64,000 bases of DNA from Flexifilum sp963727545 (GCA_963727545.1 CAVSGS010000005.1:603169-667168); one strand, 5' to 3'; numbered from the stretch's first letter, positions 37,065 to 46,555 are shown. Notes: a model not told the origin generated them from the letters alone. Program-made: numbers and translations.

Positions 37065-38246
37065 ATGCGGCTCCTATTGGTTCATAACTACTACCAAAGA
37101 CCCGGAGGCGAAGACATGGTCTTCGCCTCTGAAAAAGCACTGCTCTCCCAAAAGGGACACGATGTCTACGAACTCACCGCCGACAACGCCGCGATCGACG
37201 GGACTTCTCGCGTGCAGGCGGCAGTCGAGACGGTCTGGTCGCGCTCGTTTCAACGAATTTTGGACGCCAAGATCGACCAAGTGCGCCCGGAAATCATTCA
37301 CTTCCACAACACCTTCATGACGATCTCACCCGCCGCTTATTACACGGCGCATCAGCGCGGTATTCCGGTTGTTCAGACGCTGCACAATTACCGGCTAATC
37401 TGCCCGGCAGCGACGTTCTATCGTGACGGTCAAATCTGCGAAGCGTGCCAAGGGCTAACCGTACCGCTGCCGAGCATCCGTCACGCCTGCTATCACCACG
37501 ACCGCGCGGCGACCAGCGTCGTCGCCGCCATGCTGACTTTTCATAATCTGCTCAGAACGTGGTCGAGCAAAGTGGATCGGTTCGTGGTGCTGACGCAATT
37601 TGCGAAGCAGAAATTCGCCGAGTCGGGCTTACCGGCGGACAAGTTGGTGGTCAAGCCGAACTTTCTCATGGATGATCCGGGTACCGGGCAGCGCCGCGGT
37701 GGTTATGCCCTGTTCGTTGGGCGGCTGTCCGAGGAAAAAGGCGTTGGCACGCTGCTGGAAAGCTGGCGCGAGGTTCGGGACCTCCCCTTGAAAGTTGTCG
37801 GCGATGGTCCGCTCATGCCCGCATTACGATCGATGGTGCAGGCGTATGGGTTAACCAACGTCGAGCTGCTCGGTCAGTGCAGCCACGACGAGACCGTAGA
37901 ACTCATGCAAGCGGCATATTGCTTGGTCTTCCCGTCGGAGTGGTATGAAGGTCTGCCGATGACCATCGTCGAGGCGTTCGCCTGCGGCGTTCCGGTGATC
38001 GCGTCGAAGGTCGGAGCGATGTGCGAGTTGGTCGCCGACAACGAGACCGGCATATTCTTCACCGCCGGTGACCCAACTAACTTAGCGAAAACGGTTCGTC
38101 AGGCATGGGCAGCCCCCGACGACATGGAACGAATGAGCCGCAATGCTCGGCGCGAATTCCTCACGAAATACACAGCCGAACATAATTACGAGCTTCTAAG
38201 TTTGACTTATAATGGGCTGATTAAATCACGGCAAGGTGCCGTATAG
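37065..38246 (+). CDS. Glycosyltransferase family 4
   Basis: A 393-residue GT4 enzyme. The N-terminal YQRPGGEDMVFASE loop and IIHFHNTFMTISPAAY match a well-known exopolysaccharide GT4 subgroup, as does ICEACQG, a short Cys pair. The donor domain contains ALFVGRLSEEKGVGTLLESW and the E-x7-E in EWYEGLPMTIVEAFACG. It adds a sugar to the growing repeat unit. Its 3' end overlaps the first possible start of the beta-helix gene by 11 bp. Confidence 0.88.
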   Translation: MRLLLVHNYYQRPGGEDMVFASEKALLSQKGHDVYELTADNAAIDGTSRVQAAVETVWSRSFQRILDAKIDQVRPEIIHFHNTFMTISPAAYYTAHQRGIPVVQTLHNYRLICPAATFYRDGQICEACQGLTVPLPSIRHACYHHDRAATSVVAAMLTFHNLLRTWSSKVDRFVVLTQFAKQKFAESGLPADKLVVKPNFLMDDPGTGQRRGGYALFVGRLSEEKGVGTLLESWREVRDLPLKVVGDGPLMPALRSMVQAYGLTNVELLGQCSHDETVELMQAAYCLVFPSEWYEGLPMTIVEAFACGVPVIASKVGAMCELVADNETGIFFTAGDPTNLAKTVRQAWAAPDDMERMSRNARREFLTKYTAEHNYELLSLTYNGLIKSRQGAV

Positions 38247-39753
38247 GATCTGGAGCTCGGCTTTGCGCAGAAGAATCACATTGCTCGTTGGTACACTGAT
38301 TGTGGCGGTGGTTCTCGGCTGGATTGTGATCTACAACACCGGAATTCTGAATAACACGGAAACCCGTGCTCAAAATGTAGTGACCCTACAGCCATCAGAT
38401 GACATCCAAGCAGCGATCGATGCGCAACCCGTCGGTACAACGTTCATCCTGACAGCAGGCGTGTATCGCGGGCAGTCGCTCACTCCTAAAGACGGAGACA
38501 CTTTCGAGGGTGAAGATGGCGCAGTGCTCAACGGCGCCATCTTACTGACGAGTTTTGAAAAAGACAGCGACTATTGGGTCACGACCGTACAAGACGTTCA
38601 GCCATGGTTTTCAGGGGAATGTATGCCCAATTTCGATGGCTGTAATAACGCCGAAGACGTCTATTTTGACGATAGTCCACTGCGCCACGTGAACACCCTC
38701 GACGAAGTCCAAGCCGGGAGGTGGTATTTCGACTACGATACCGGCAAAGTCTATCTCGGCGACGATCCATCGAAAAAAACCGTTGAACTCAGCACCACCT
38801 ACCGCGCGTTTCAAGGTAGCGCCAGCAAAGTCACGATTCGCAACCTGACCATCGAGAAATATGCCGGACCCGGTCAAATCAGTGCCATCAACGGGGAGGA
38901 TTCGACCGGCTGGGTTGTGGATAACAATACCGTCTGGCTGAACTCCGGCGTTGGTATCACGATTGGTACGAAGATGCAGGTCATCAACAATCGGGTGATT
39001 CGTAACGGACAGTTAGGCGTCTCCGGGATTGGCGATGACGTGTTGGTGCAAAACAATGAGATCGCCTTCAACAATTACGCCAGTTACGATCCGGGTTGGG
39101 AAGCCGGCGGAACGAAATTCGTCAAGACCAACCACCTTCGCGTCATTGGCAATTCGGTTTTCAACAACGTCGGTCCCGGCTTATGGACGGACATTGACAA
39201 TATTGACGTGACCTACGCCGATAACCTCGTCGTCGGCAACGCGAGCGCGGGTATCTTCCATGAGATCAGCTACGATGCACTGATCGAGAACAACGTCGTC
39301 AAGTTCAACAACCCTACTCCGGCAGAGTGGCTTTACGGCGCGCAAATCCTGATCTCAAGTTCGCGAAATGTCGAAGTGACCAACAATGAGGTAGCGGTCA
39401 GCGCATCCGGCGGAAACGGAATCGCCATCATCCAGCAGGATCGCGGAACCGGTGCCCATGGCGATCACCTGTCGATCCAGAACAACGTCCATGACAACAC
39501 GATTTATCACTTGGGCGTATCCGGTATGGATGGCGTAGCGGGCGAATGGCCAACTGGCGACTTCTACGCCGATGCCAATAACAGCTTCGACTACAACCAC
39601 TACTATGTCGTCGACGCCAGCCACGATTACTGGGGCTGGAGTAACGCCAACCGCACGTGGGCTGAGCTACAAGCAGAAGGACAGGAACTACACGGAACCC
39701 TAACCGGGATGGTGCCTGCCAATGCTATCCTCGTTCAGCTACCGTCGTCATAG
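38236..39753 (+). CDS. Secreted/anchored right-handed beta-helix protein
   Basis: Up to 505 residues with an N-terminal signal anchor (RRRITLLVGTLIVAVVLGWIVIY) and a pectate-lyase-like parallel beta-helix built from short N-rich repeats such as VTIRNLTIEKYAG, VVDNNTVWLNSGVG, VQNNEIAFNN and VTNNEVAVSASGG. Such folds act as polysaccharide lyases or epimerases or simply bind polymer outside the cytoplasm. The first frame codon is GTG 38236, but TTG 38263 follows GGAG by seven bases and may be the true start. As the last gene of the plus half, it may modify or cut the exported polysaccharide. Confidence 0.8.
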   Translation: MPYRIWSSALRRRITLLVGTLIVAVVLGWIVIYNTGILNNTETRAQNVVTLQPSDDIQAAIDAQPVGTTFILTAGVYRGQSLTPKDGDTFEGEDGAVLNGAILLTSFEKDSDYWVTTVQDVQPWFSGECMPNFDGCNNAEDVYFDDSPLRHVNTLDEVQAGRWYFDYDTGKVYLGDDPSKKTVELSTTYRAFQGSASKVTIRNLTIEKYAGPGQISAINGEDSTGWVVDNNTVWLNSGVGITIGTKMQVINNRVIRNGQLGVSGIGDDVLVQNNEIAFNNYASYDPGWEAGGTKFVKTNHLRVIGNSVFNNVGPGLWTDIDNIDVTYADNLVVGNASAGIFHEISYDALIENNVVKFNNPTPAEWLYGAQILISSSRNVEVTNNEVAVSASGGNGIAIIQQDRGTGAHGDHLSIQNNVHDNTIYHLGVSGMDGVAGEWPTGDFYADANNSFDYNHYYVVDASHDYWGWSNANRTWAELQAEGQELHGTLTGMVPANAILVQLPSS

Positions 39754-39853
39754 CGTCGCGCACCGCCGCTGAGAGCGATCCTAGTCGGGCTTTCTCGTCG
39801 CAGCACTTGAGCAGTTGGACGCTCAATCTTGACAGCAAAGCAGTAAAGTAGCC

Positions 39854-40924
39854 ATGTCACTCACGCAAGAACCGGCAATCAAAAAGACGTTGTGGGCGCG
39901 GATTCTGAACCTTGCAGCGGTTCAGTATGGGCTGAATGGGCTGAGTTTATTAGCAGCCCTCGGCTTGCTCATTCTCGATCTCTACGTACTGCTGCGCATC
40001 ACTGTCGATGAAGATCTGCTGGTGATCGCCGCAGTGAACAACCTCGGCTTGTGGCTGCTGCTGCCGAGCATCCCTTTCTTGGCGATCATCCTCGTCATTC
40101 CGAAAGGGCGGCGAATTCGAGCGCTCCTCGCGCTTCCGGTGGTGCTGGCGCTCATTTGGACCTATGGCGTCTACCTGCTGCCTAAGCCCGCAGCCGCCGC
40201 ATCGCCCAGCTTTTCAATCGCCACCTTCAACGCGACGGCTGAGATCGATGATCCGACGCTCGCCCCGCTCCGGGCACGCGCAATACTGGCGACCAATGCC
40301 GACATCATCGGCATACAGGAGTTCGATTTTTCGTCGCGCTACATCCCCTTGCTTGAGAGCACCTATCCTTACCATTTCACGCCGAGCGATCTAGTCGGAA
40401 CCGGTCTGGATATGCCCTATGCCTTATTCAGCCGTTACCCCATCGACCCCGATCAGTTCGCGTTGGTCGGCGAGTTCTCTGCCACCGAGCGCGCGGTCGC
40501 TGCCCGTTTTATCGTGACGATCGATTCGCAGCCATTCAGCATCTACGTCATGCACTCGGTGAAGCCCGAAACGTCGCTGAACCCGCCCAGTTACGACGGC
40601 ATCGAGCGACACACGGGCACGCTCGACGTAGTGAACGCTGTCACCGGAGAAGTCAATCCGGTGATCGTGCTGTGCGATTGCAATATGTCCGACTTGACCG
40701 GTGATTACGCGGCGATGGCGAATGTTCTACACGACTCATGGCGGGAACGCGGCTTCGGCTTCGGCTTCACCGTACCGGCGACCCAGTATCGCGGTCCCTT
40801 CCCGCTCTTTCGTGGCGATTACATCTGGCATTCGGCTGCGGTGCAGATTACCTCGATCGCCATTGGCAGCGACAACGGTGGCTCCGACCACTATCCGCTG
40901 ATCGCGCAGGTCGCTTACCCCTAA
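39854..40924 (+). CDS. Endonuclease/exonuclease/phosphatase-family protein with membrane N-terminus
   Basis: A 356-residue protein: three hydrophobic helices in the first 120 residues, then an EEP catalytic domain outside the membrane. Motifs are ATFNATAE, IGIQEFDF (metal-binding Glu), VMHSVKPET, CDCNMSDLTG (DxN) and SDHYPLIAQ (catalytic SDH). Family members hydrolyse phosphodiesters in nucleic acids, sphingomyelin or inositol lipids; the membrane domain suggests an envelope or lipid-type substrate. It lies 100 bp after the polysaccharide locus and may or may not belong to it. Confidence 0.83.
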   Translation: MSLTQEPAIKKTLWARILNLAAVQYGLNGLSLLAALGLLILDLYVLLRITVDEDLLVIAAVNNLGLWLLLPSIPFLAIILVIPKGRRIRALLALPVVLALIWTYGVYLLPKPAAAASPSFSIATFNATAEIDDPTLAPLRARAILATNADIIGIQEFDFSSRYIPLLESTYPYHFTPSDLVGTGLDMPYALFSRYPIDPDQFALVGEFSATERAVAARFIVTIDSQPFSIYVMHSVKPETSLNPPSYDGIERHTGTLDVVNAVTGEVNPVIVLCDCNMSDLTGDYAAMANVLHDSWRERGFGFGFTVPATQYRGPFPLFRGDYIWHSAAVQITSIAIGSDNGGSDHYPLIAQVAYP

Positions 40925-40944
40925 ACTCGACGGCACTGTAGCAA

Positions 40945-40978
40945 CGGGCGGCTCAACTGAATCCAGCCGAGCCGCCCG
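40945..40978. terminator. Hairpin between convergent genes
   Basis: CGGGCGGCTC-N14-GAGCCGCCCG, a 10-bp perfect GC-rich stem between the phosphatase-family and NifX-like genes. There is no clear T-run on either side, so it may be a weak or Rho-assisted terminator. Confidence 0.4.
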
Positions 40979-41013
40979 CTAACGTCAAATTTCTAGCCGC
41001 CGGAGCAGCTTAC

Positions 41014-41421
41014 TTAGTGGAGTCGCTCCGGGTGGTCGACCAAATTACCTTCGAGATAAGCCTGTACTGCCGCCTCAGCGGTATCGAGATCGGTGATGAA
41101 GGGGCGCATGTGCGCTTCCTCAATCGAGAGATAAGCGCCGCGACCCATCCCGCGAACGATGACGACTTCGCAGTCCTGAATCGGCTGGAGCATCTGATCG
41201 TGCTTGTGCCCCGAATGCTCATCCATCCCATGCCCTTGCTCATGGTCGTGATGTTCGTGAAGCTCCTGTGGTCCCTGCGCAAACTGCTGATGACCGGGTT
41301 TGGCGCGCTGCTCCTGCGCGATGATCTTGCCCGCTTCGACGGTGAAAACGAGATAGTAAGGCGCGCGACCGAAATGCCGACTGATCGTGCTGCCAGTATC
41401 CGTAACAACTGCGATCTTCAT
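41014..41421 (-). CDS. NifX/NifB-type dinitrogenase iron-molybdenum cofactor domain protein, His-rich
   Basis: A 135-residue single-domain protein: MKIAVVTDTGSTISRHFGRAPYYLVF opens the NifX fold, and IVRGMGRGAYLSIEEA is the conserved later motif. An inserted His-rich loop (about residues 54-77: HEHHDHEQGHGMDEHSGHKH) would bind metal. Nitrogenase genes are absent, and this stand-alone family is widespread in non-fixers with poorly known roles in Fe-S or metal handling. Its position just upstream of a copper-sensing module suggests a metal-related role, by context only. Confidence 0.8.
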   Translation of the reverse strand: MKIAVVTDTGSTISRHFGRAPYYLVFTVEAGKIIAQEQRAKPGHQQFAQGPQELHEHHDHEQGHGMDEHSGHKHDQMLQPIQDCEVVIVRGMGRGAYLSIEEAHMRPFITDLDTAEAAVQAYLEGNLVDHPERLH

Positions 41422-41569
41422 GCTGCGAACTCTTTTCTATGCCTACCACCAAATTGCACTACTCGAATCGTAACTCACGTCGGTCAAGGAAGCCGGGTAG
41501 CTACGTCACAGCAGATCGGGATAAATCTCACATAATATCGATGGCAGTCATCGCCTCGATCGTGGAGCA

Positions 41570-42640
41570 TCAGGCGTCGGGCAGCGCATCCGGGGTTGGT
41601 TTCGACAAGTAGAGCTGCGGATCGGTCTGGAAGGCGCCCTGACAGACCGGACAGCAGAAATAGTAGGTTTCGCCCGCGTATTCCGCGCTGCCGTAAGCCT
41701 GCTGCGGTTTCAGCAAGGTGCTGCAGACCGGATCGCGCACCAGATCGCTCGGCTGAGTCGCGTCGCTCGTCGGCAGCACGATTTTGACTTTCGTCCCGGC
41801 GCCGGGCGCGCTGTCGATCTCGACGGTGCCGCCGAGATTCTGAATTCGCTCCTGCAAGCCGATCAGCCCATAGTGGTTGGTCTGCGCCAGATCGGCGATC
41901 TGTTTGGGCGGCTGAAACCCACAGCCATCATCGGTAATCGTGAGCGTGACGCCATCCGCCCGGTAGCCGACGACGATCTCCGCCTTGGTCGCGCAGCTGT
42001 GACGGCGCACGTTGTGCAGCACTTCCTGAGCAGCACGGAACAGCGCTAACTCCTGCGCCTCGGCGAGCCGTCGCTGCACGCCCTTGACGACAACCGAGAC
42101 CGGCGGCTCCGGCGCAGCGGCGACTTCCATTTCCAGCGCCGCGACTAAGCCGAGTTCTTCCAACGCCGGGGGACGCAGCCCGCCGATCAAATTCCGCAAG
42201 TTGGTCACCGTCGCGAGCGCCTGCTCGCGGGCAAGCTGAAGCATCTGTTTCGCCCGCTCTGGATCGCTGTAGGTCCAGTTGGTCGCTAGTTCGATACTCT
42301 GGTTGATCACGATCAGCGCTTGCAGCGTATCGTCGTGCAGTTCGCGAGCGATGCGTTTGCGCTCGACTTCCTGCCCATCCGCTAAGCGATCGGCATAGGC
42401 ACTGCTCTGAATCTGCGAGCGGCGCACGTGCCCCGCCATGCCTGCCATCGCCCGCCGCAGCGAGCCGATCTCGGCAATCCCGCCGCAGTCCTGCTCTAAC
42501 GAGTCGAAATTCCCCTCGCGGATCTGCTCTGCTCGCTGCGCCAAGCGCTGCAGCGGACGCAGCACGCGGAAGAAGAACCACAGGTTGCCGATCAGCAGCA
42601 GAACTGCCACCACCGCCAGTAAAATCAGGAGGCTTGTCAT
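41570..42640 (-). CDS. Sensor histidine kinase (NarL-type) with C-terminal YHS metal-binding domain
   Basis: A 356-residue kinase: one membrane helix (residues 3-25), a HAMP-like segment (to about 75), the dimerisation/phosphoacceptor domain with KRIARELHDDTLQAL (phospho-His), an N-box QEVLHNVRRHS and G-boxes ITDDGCGF and GLIGLQERI. The last 55 residues form a YHS domain (RDPVCSTLL, YYFCCPVCQGAF), known for binding Cu or other metals through its Cys residues and common in heavy-metal ATPases. With no periplasmic sensor, the YHS is the likely cytoplasmic metal sensor, an unusual fusion. It overlaps the response-regulator gene by 4 bp (ATGA). Confidence 0.88.
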   Translation of the reverse strand: MTSLLILLAVVAVLLLIGNLWFFFRVLRPLQRLAQRAEQIREGNFDSLEQDCGGIAEIGSLRRAMAGMAGHVRRSQIQSSAYADRLADGQEVERKRIARELHDDTLQALIVINQSIELATNWTYSDPERAKQMLQLAREQALATVTNLRNLIGGLRPPALEELGLVAALEMEVAAAPEPPVSVVVKGVQRRLAEAQELALFRAAQEVLHNVRRHSCATKAEIVVGYRADGVTLTITDDGCGFQPPKQIADLAQTNHYGLIGLQERIQNLGGTVEIDSAPGAGTKVKIVLPTSDATQPSDLVRDPVCSTLLKPQQAYGSAEYAGETYYFCCPVCQGAFQTDPQLYLSKPTPDALPDA

Positions 42641-43278
42641 CGCGCATCGCCTTGATCCAGCGTCAACAGCCCGTGCTGCAACGCCACCGTGACGGCTTCC
42701 GTCCGCGTAGCGACGCCTAGTTTCTCGTAAATATTCTTGAGATGCCCCTGCACCGTTCGATCCGAGATGAACAGCGCCGAGCCGATCTCCTTGTTGGTCA
42801 AGCCCCGCCCGACCTGCACCAGCACCTCGATCTCGCGGTCGGTCAAGCCTTCCACCTGTCGCGGTAGATCATCGGCGTTGCGGGCAGCTTTGGCGAGGGT
42901 TGTCGCGTCAAACGCCTGATGTCCGGTGGCGACTTCGGTCAGCGCCCGGTAGAGTTCAGCAAGTTCGGCAGTCTTGAGGATGAAACCATCGGCTCCGGCA
43001 TCCAATAGCGCCCGCACGTAAGCCGGTTCGTCGTAAGCCGTCAGCACCAGCACGCGCACGTCCTCGCATTCGTGGCGGATGCGGCGGGTCGCTTCGATGC
43101 CGGTCAGTTCGGGCAGGTGAATGTCCATGATCACCACGTCGGGACGCAGCGCGCGCGCCAGTTCAATCGCTTCGCGTCCATTGGTCGCCTCGCCGACGAC
43201 CTCGACACCCCGGCTTTCCAGATAGAGCCGGGTCCCCTGCCGGACGATTTTATGATCTTCAGCCAGCACTACACGCAT
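42637..43278 (-). CDS. NarL/LuxR-family response regulator
   Basis: A 213-residue regulator: receiver domain (phosphoacceptor Asp in VVIMDIHLPEL, Lys in FILKTAE) followed by a LuxR-type helix-turn-helix (LTDREIEVLVQVGRGLTNKEIG and VQGHLKNIYEKLGV). It is the cognate partner of the YHS-kinase immediately downstream, by coupling and family type. Its start faces the HMA chaperone gene; the 140-bp gap between them probably holds the controlled promoter, and CopB lies just beyond. Confidence 0.9.
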   Translation of the reverse strand: MRVVLAEDHKIVRQGTRLYLESRGVEVVGEATNGREAIELARALRPDVVIMDIHLPELTGIEATRRIRHECEDVRVLVLTAYDEPAYVRALLDAGADGFILKTAELAELYRALTEVATGHQAFDATTLAKAARNADDLPRQVEGLTDREIEVLVQVGRGLTNKEIGSALFISDRTVQGHLKNIYEKLGVATRTEAVTVALQHGLLTLDQGDAR

Positions 43279-43419
43279 TGCATCCCCATTTTTCAGCTTT
43301 GAGCAATTTTATCCTAAACCTAAAATCGCCCGCAAAGACGCGCCAATTGGCGTATATGCAGCAGACGGCAGCCTGCTAGACTTAAATTAAGAAGTCAACG
43401 AAGGAGTGGAGTAAAGAGC

Positions 43420-43626
43420 ATGGAACAGAAAACGGTTAAAGTGCCGAACATCGGCTGCAACGGCTGTGTCAAAACGATCAAGAACGAAGTCAGCGAACTG
43501 CCGGGTGTTGTCTCGGTTGAAGGCAACGTCGAGACCAAGATCGTCACCGTCCAGTGGGACGCTCCGGCGACGTGGGCAACCATCAGCGGCAAGATGGCTG
43601 AGATCGAATACGCGCCGGAGGCGTAA
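43420..43626 (+). CDS. Heavy-metal-associated (HMA) domain copper chaperone
   Basis: A 68-residue HMA fold protein with the metal-binding loop VPNIGCNGCVKTIKNE (CxxC at residues 14-17), which differs slightly from the common GMTCxxC. It carries Cu(I) or a similar ion in the cytoplasm and hands it to exporters such as the CopB-type ATPase encoded next to it. The start follows GAAGGAG in the leader, and a strong terminator at 43652 shows it is a single-gene transcript. Confidence 0.85.
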   Translation: MEQKTVKVPNIGCNGCVKTIKNEVSELPGVVSVEGNVETKIVTVQWDAPATWATISGKMAEIEYAPEA

Positions 43627-43651
43627 GCCATCCGCGCAGCAGCGATAAACC

Positions 43652-43681
43652 AAAACGGCTGTCCATGTGGCAGCCGTTTTT
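43652..43681 (+). terminator. Terminator of the HMA chaperone gene
   Basis: AAAACGGCTG-N9-CAGCCGTTTT followed by T: perfect 10-bp stem 25 bp after the stop. Confidence 0.85.
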
Positions 43682-43740
43682 GATTCCGGAAGGGCGGCAG
43701 ACAACCATTAGTGCTAGCTGCCATATTTGAGGATTGGTTT

Positions 43741-43770
43741 CGTAGGGGCACGGTGCGCCGTGCCCCTACG
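43741..43770. repeat. Small palindrome, AGGGGCAC family, copy 2
   Basis: CGTAGGGGCACGG-TGCG-CCGTGCCCCTACG, a perfect 13-bp inverted repeat immediately downstream of the CopB gene. The longest member of the family seen here. Confidence 0.7.
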
Positions 43771-43783
43771 GATCTCACATCCG

Positions 43784-45855
43784 TTATCCAGCGGCGAGAT
43801 CAGCGCGGCGGAGCAGCTGCGCGTTGAAGGCGACGATCACCGTGCTCAGCGACATCAGCACCGCACCCACCGCCGGCGAGAGCAGAATACCGAGCGGCGC
43901 AAGAATTCCCGCTGCCAGCGGCAGCGCGATCACGTTGTAACCGGTCGCCCAGATCAAATTCTCGATCATCTTGCGGTAAGTCGCGCGGCTGAGGGCGAAG
44001 ATTTTCACCACGTCGAGCGGGTTGCTCTTGACGAGGATGATCCCCGCCGATTCGATGGCGACGTCGGTGCCACTGCCGATGGCGATGCCGACGTCGGCGC
44101 GGGTCAGCGCGGGCGCGTCGTTGACGCCGTCGCCGACCATCGCCACCCGCTTGCCCTGCTGCTGCAGTTCGGCGATCTTCTGATCTTTGCGTTCGGGCAG
44201 CACTTGAGCGAACACCGTATCGATGCCGAGTTCCTGCCCCACCGCCTGCGCTACCGCTTGACTGTCGCCGGTCAGCATGGCGACTTCGATCCCTAGCTGG
44301 TGCAAGCGTTCGACTGTCTGCTTGCTCTCCGGGCGGATCACGTCCGCCAGCGCGAAGGCGGCAGCGATTTGCTGATCGGCGATCAGATAGATCACCGACT
44401 GGGCTTTAGCTTCCGCCTGCTCCGCGAACGCGGCGATCTCGCCTGCGGGCGTCAGCGAGAGCATTTCCAGCAAGCGGGGACCGCCGACGTAAGCCGCCTT
44501 GCCCTCATAGCTCACCTTGATCCCGCGCCCCTTGAGGACCTCGAAATCGCTGATCGACACCGGCTGAATCCCTTTCGCCTGCGCCTCATCGCGGATGCCG
44601 CGCGCAATCGGGTGCTCCGAGTCGCCCTCAATCGCCAGTGCCAACGCTAAGGCGCGCTGATCGTCCCAACCCGCCGCCGCTTTCAGCCCGACGACGCCGA
44701 AGCGCCCTTCGGTGAGCGTGCCGGTCTTGTCGAAGACGACCACGTTGATCTCGCGGGCGGCTTCGAGCGCCAGCCGGTCGCGCACGAGGATGCCGTTGCG
44801 CGCGCCCAGCGACGTGCTGATCGCCACCACCAGCGGGATCGCCAAGCCCAGCGCGTGCGGGCAGGCGATCACCAAAACCGTGACAACCCGCTCCAAAACG
44901 TCAAGCTGCCAGCCAATCGCGATCACCCACGCCACCGCCGTGATCGCAGCAACCGACAGCGCGACGTAGAACAGCCAGCCCGCCGCCCGGTCGGCGAGCA
45001 TCTGCGTGTTCGACTTGCTGTTCTGGGCTTCCTGCACCAGCCGCATGATCCCCGCCAGCGCCGTCTCGTCCCCGGTCGCCGTGATCCGCACGCGCAAACT
45101 GCCGTCGCCGTTGATCGTCCCGGCGATCACCTTTGCGCCGGGTTCTTTGTCGACCGGTTGGACTCGCCCGTGATCAGCGCCTCATTGACCGCCGAGTGAC
45201 CGTCCTCGACCTCACCGTCCGCCGGGACGCTGGCACCCGGTCGCACCAAGATCAGATCGTCCGGCTTAAGTTCGGTCACCGGGACGGTCTGGGTGCTGCC
45301 ATCCGCGCCGATCCGCTCGGCAGTGTCGGGCATCAACTTCGCCAACTCGTCGAGCGCGCCCGATGCTTGGCGCACGCTGCGCATTTCCATCCAGTGACCG
45401 AGCAGCATGATGTCGATCAGCGTCGCCATCTCCCAGAAGAAGCCGCTGCCCGGTACCGCCACCAGCGCGAACAGACTGTAGACGAACGCGACCGTGATCG
45501 CCAGCGAGATCAGCAGCATCATCCCCGGCTGACGATTGCGGATTTCCGGCACCGCCATTTGCAGGAAGGGCAAGCCGCCATAGAAGAAAATGGCGATAGC
45601 GAAAGCCGGACCAATCAGGTTACTGCCGGTGAATTCCGGCATCGAGAAGCCAAACCACGTCTGGATCATCGGGCTGAACAGCAGCACCGGAATGGTCAAG
45701 ACCAACGAAACCCAGAAGCGCTGGCGAAACATCTGCTCGTGACCGGCGTGATTGACGTGCGCGCCACCGCCGTGACCGTGATGATCCATCTGATGTGCCA
45801 TCGCACTGTGATCCGCGCCGTGCGTTTGATCACTCATCTCATGCTGATGCTGCAT
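43784..45855 (-). pseudogene. copB: CopB-type (P1B-3) heavy-metal translocating ATPase, frameshifted near 45155
   Basis: About 690 residues across two frames. The N-terminus is His/Met-rich, followed by membrane helices and the actuator motif ALITGES; the remainder has IACPHALGLA (CPH, the P1B-3 hallmark), DKTGTLTEG, SEHPIARGI, GDGVNDAPALT and YNVIALP with MSLSTVIVAFNA. P1B-3 pumps export Cu or Ag. The frame breaks right after TGES; adding one C to the CC read on the minus strand (45154-45157) gives ESNPVDKEPGAKVIAGTI, exactly the family sequence. A single-base sequencing error or recent mutation is likely. A candidate metal operator lies upstream at 45922. Confidence 0.85.
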
Positions 45856-45921
45856 AACTTCTCTTTCCAGCGAGTTCGCGGTCGGGCTGCTGCAAAATCG
45901 CTTCGTATTTGTTCGATGCTA

Positions 45922-45939
45922 TGCCCCAAGTATAGGGCA
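45922..45939 (-). promoter_or_regulatory. Candidate metal-responsive operator of the CopB gene
   Basis: TGCCC-N8-GGGCA inverted repeat about 70 bp upstream of the ATPase start, with the TATACT-like sequence inside it. It resembles copper-repressor (CsoR-like) sites in outline; no CsoR gene is in the window, so the NarL-type regulator is another possible binder. Confidence 0.4.
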
Positions 45940-45997
45940 CGAAATATATACTGTAACGCGCCATCCTGCCTATCTTGGCGATAGTCGAGCGAGGCAA

Positions 45998-46031
45998 CAA
46001 AAAAGGACCTCGCGGAAGATCCGCGAAGTCC
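45998..46031 (-). terminator. Terminator of the sulfur/redox operon
   Basis: GGACCTCGCGGA pairs with TCCGCGAAGTCC (one mismatch), followed on the minus strand by CCTTTTTTGTTG. It lies 44 bp after the OsmC stop. Confidence 0.75.
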
Positions 46032-46074
46032 CTATTTGCCTCTGGTGCGCTGTTAGCGCGGTGGCGATTGGTGC

Positions 46075-46509
46075 CTAGGCGGTGATACCGTCCTCGACCA
46101 GCTTCTCGACGAAGAACACCGGGCTTTGCAGCGTCAGGTGAACCGGGCATTTCGCCGCGATCGCCAGCAGACGGGTCTTTTGTTCGTCGGTGAGGTTGCC
46201 CTCGAAACGAATCTGCTCCCGCACTTCGTTGATATAGGGAGCGTCGCCCGTGTAATCCGGGTACTCGTCACCCTTGAAGCGTTCCATTTCGACTTCGACC
46301 GTGATCGTCTCCAGATCCCAGCCCTTACGCTGCGCATAAGCGCGCGTCGTCACGGCAATGCAAGCGCCCAGCGTGCCGACCAGCATTTCCATCGGCGTAG
46401 GTGCCTCATCCGCGCCGCCGTCGTCGATGTGCTCATCGGCGATCAGGGTATGCTGGCGAATCTGAATCTCGGTACGATAGGCTTGCTCACAGCGAACAAT
46501 TGTAGACAT
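46075..46509 (-). CDS. OsmC-family protein
   Basis: A 144-residue OsmC-type protein. The two Cys typical of the family are present: one in GTLGACIAVTTRAYA and one in AAKCPVHLTL; in OsmC/Ohr they form the peroxidatic pair. I start it at 46509 (MSTIVRCEQ); an upstream frame extension lacks similarity. Some OsmC relatives are linked to sulfur or persulfide handling rather than peroxide defence. As the last gene of the seven-gene sulfur operon, 46 bp after the NrfD gene, it probably deals with reactive sulfur or hydroperoxides produced there. Confidence 0.82.
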   Translation of the reverse strand: MSTIVRCEQAYRTEIQIRQHTLIADEHIDDGGADEAPTPMEMLVGTLGACIAVTTRAYAQRKGWDLETITVEVEMERFKGDEYPDYTGDAPYINEVREQIRFEGNLTDEQKTRLLAIAAKCPVHLTLQSPVFFVEKLVEDGITA

Positions 46510-46555
46510 TGACACGACCTCACAAGTTTTAAGAGCGAACACGAATAACGATTAA

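Noticed and set aside
41014..41421. Nitrogen-fixation locus suggested by the NifX-like gene
   Set aside because: No nifHDK, nifB or other nitrogenase gene is nearby, and this single-domain family is common in non-fixers.
45133..45984. 283-codon plus-strand frame opposite the CopB N-terminal half
   Set aside because: Antisense shadow rich in Arg and His; the minus-strand protein has clear ATPase motifs.
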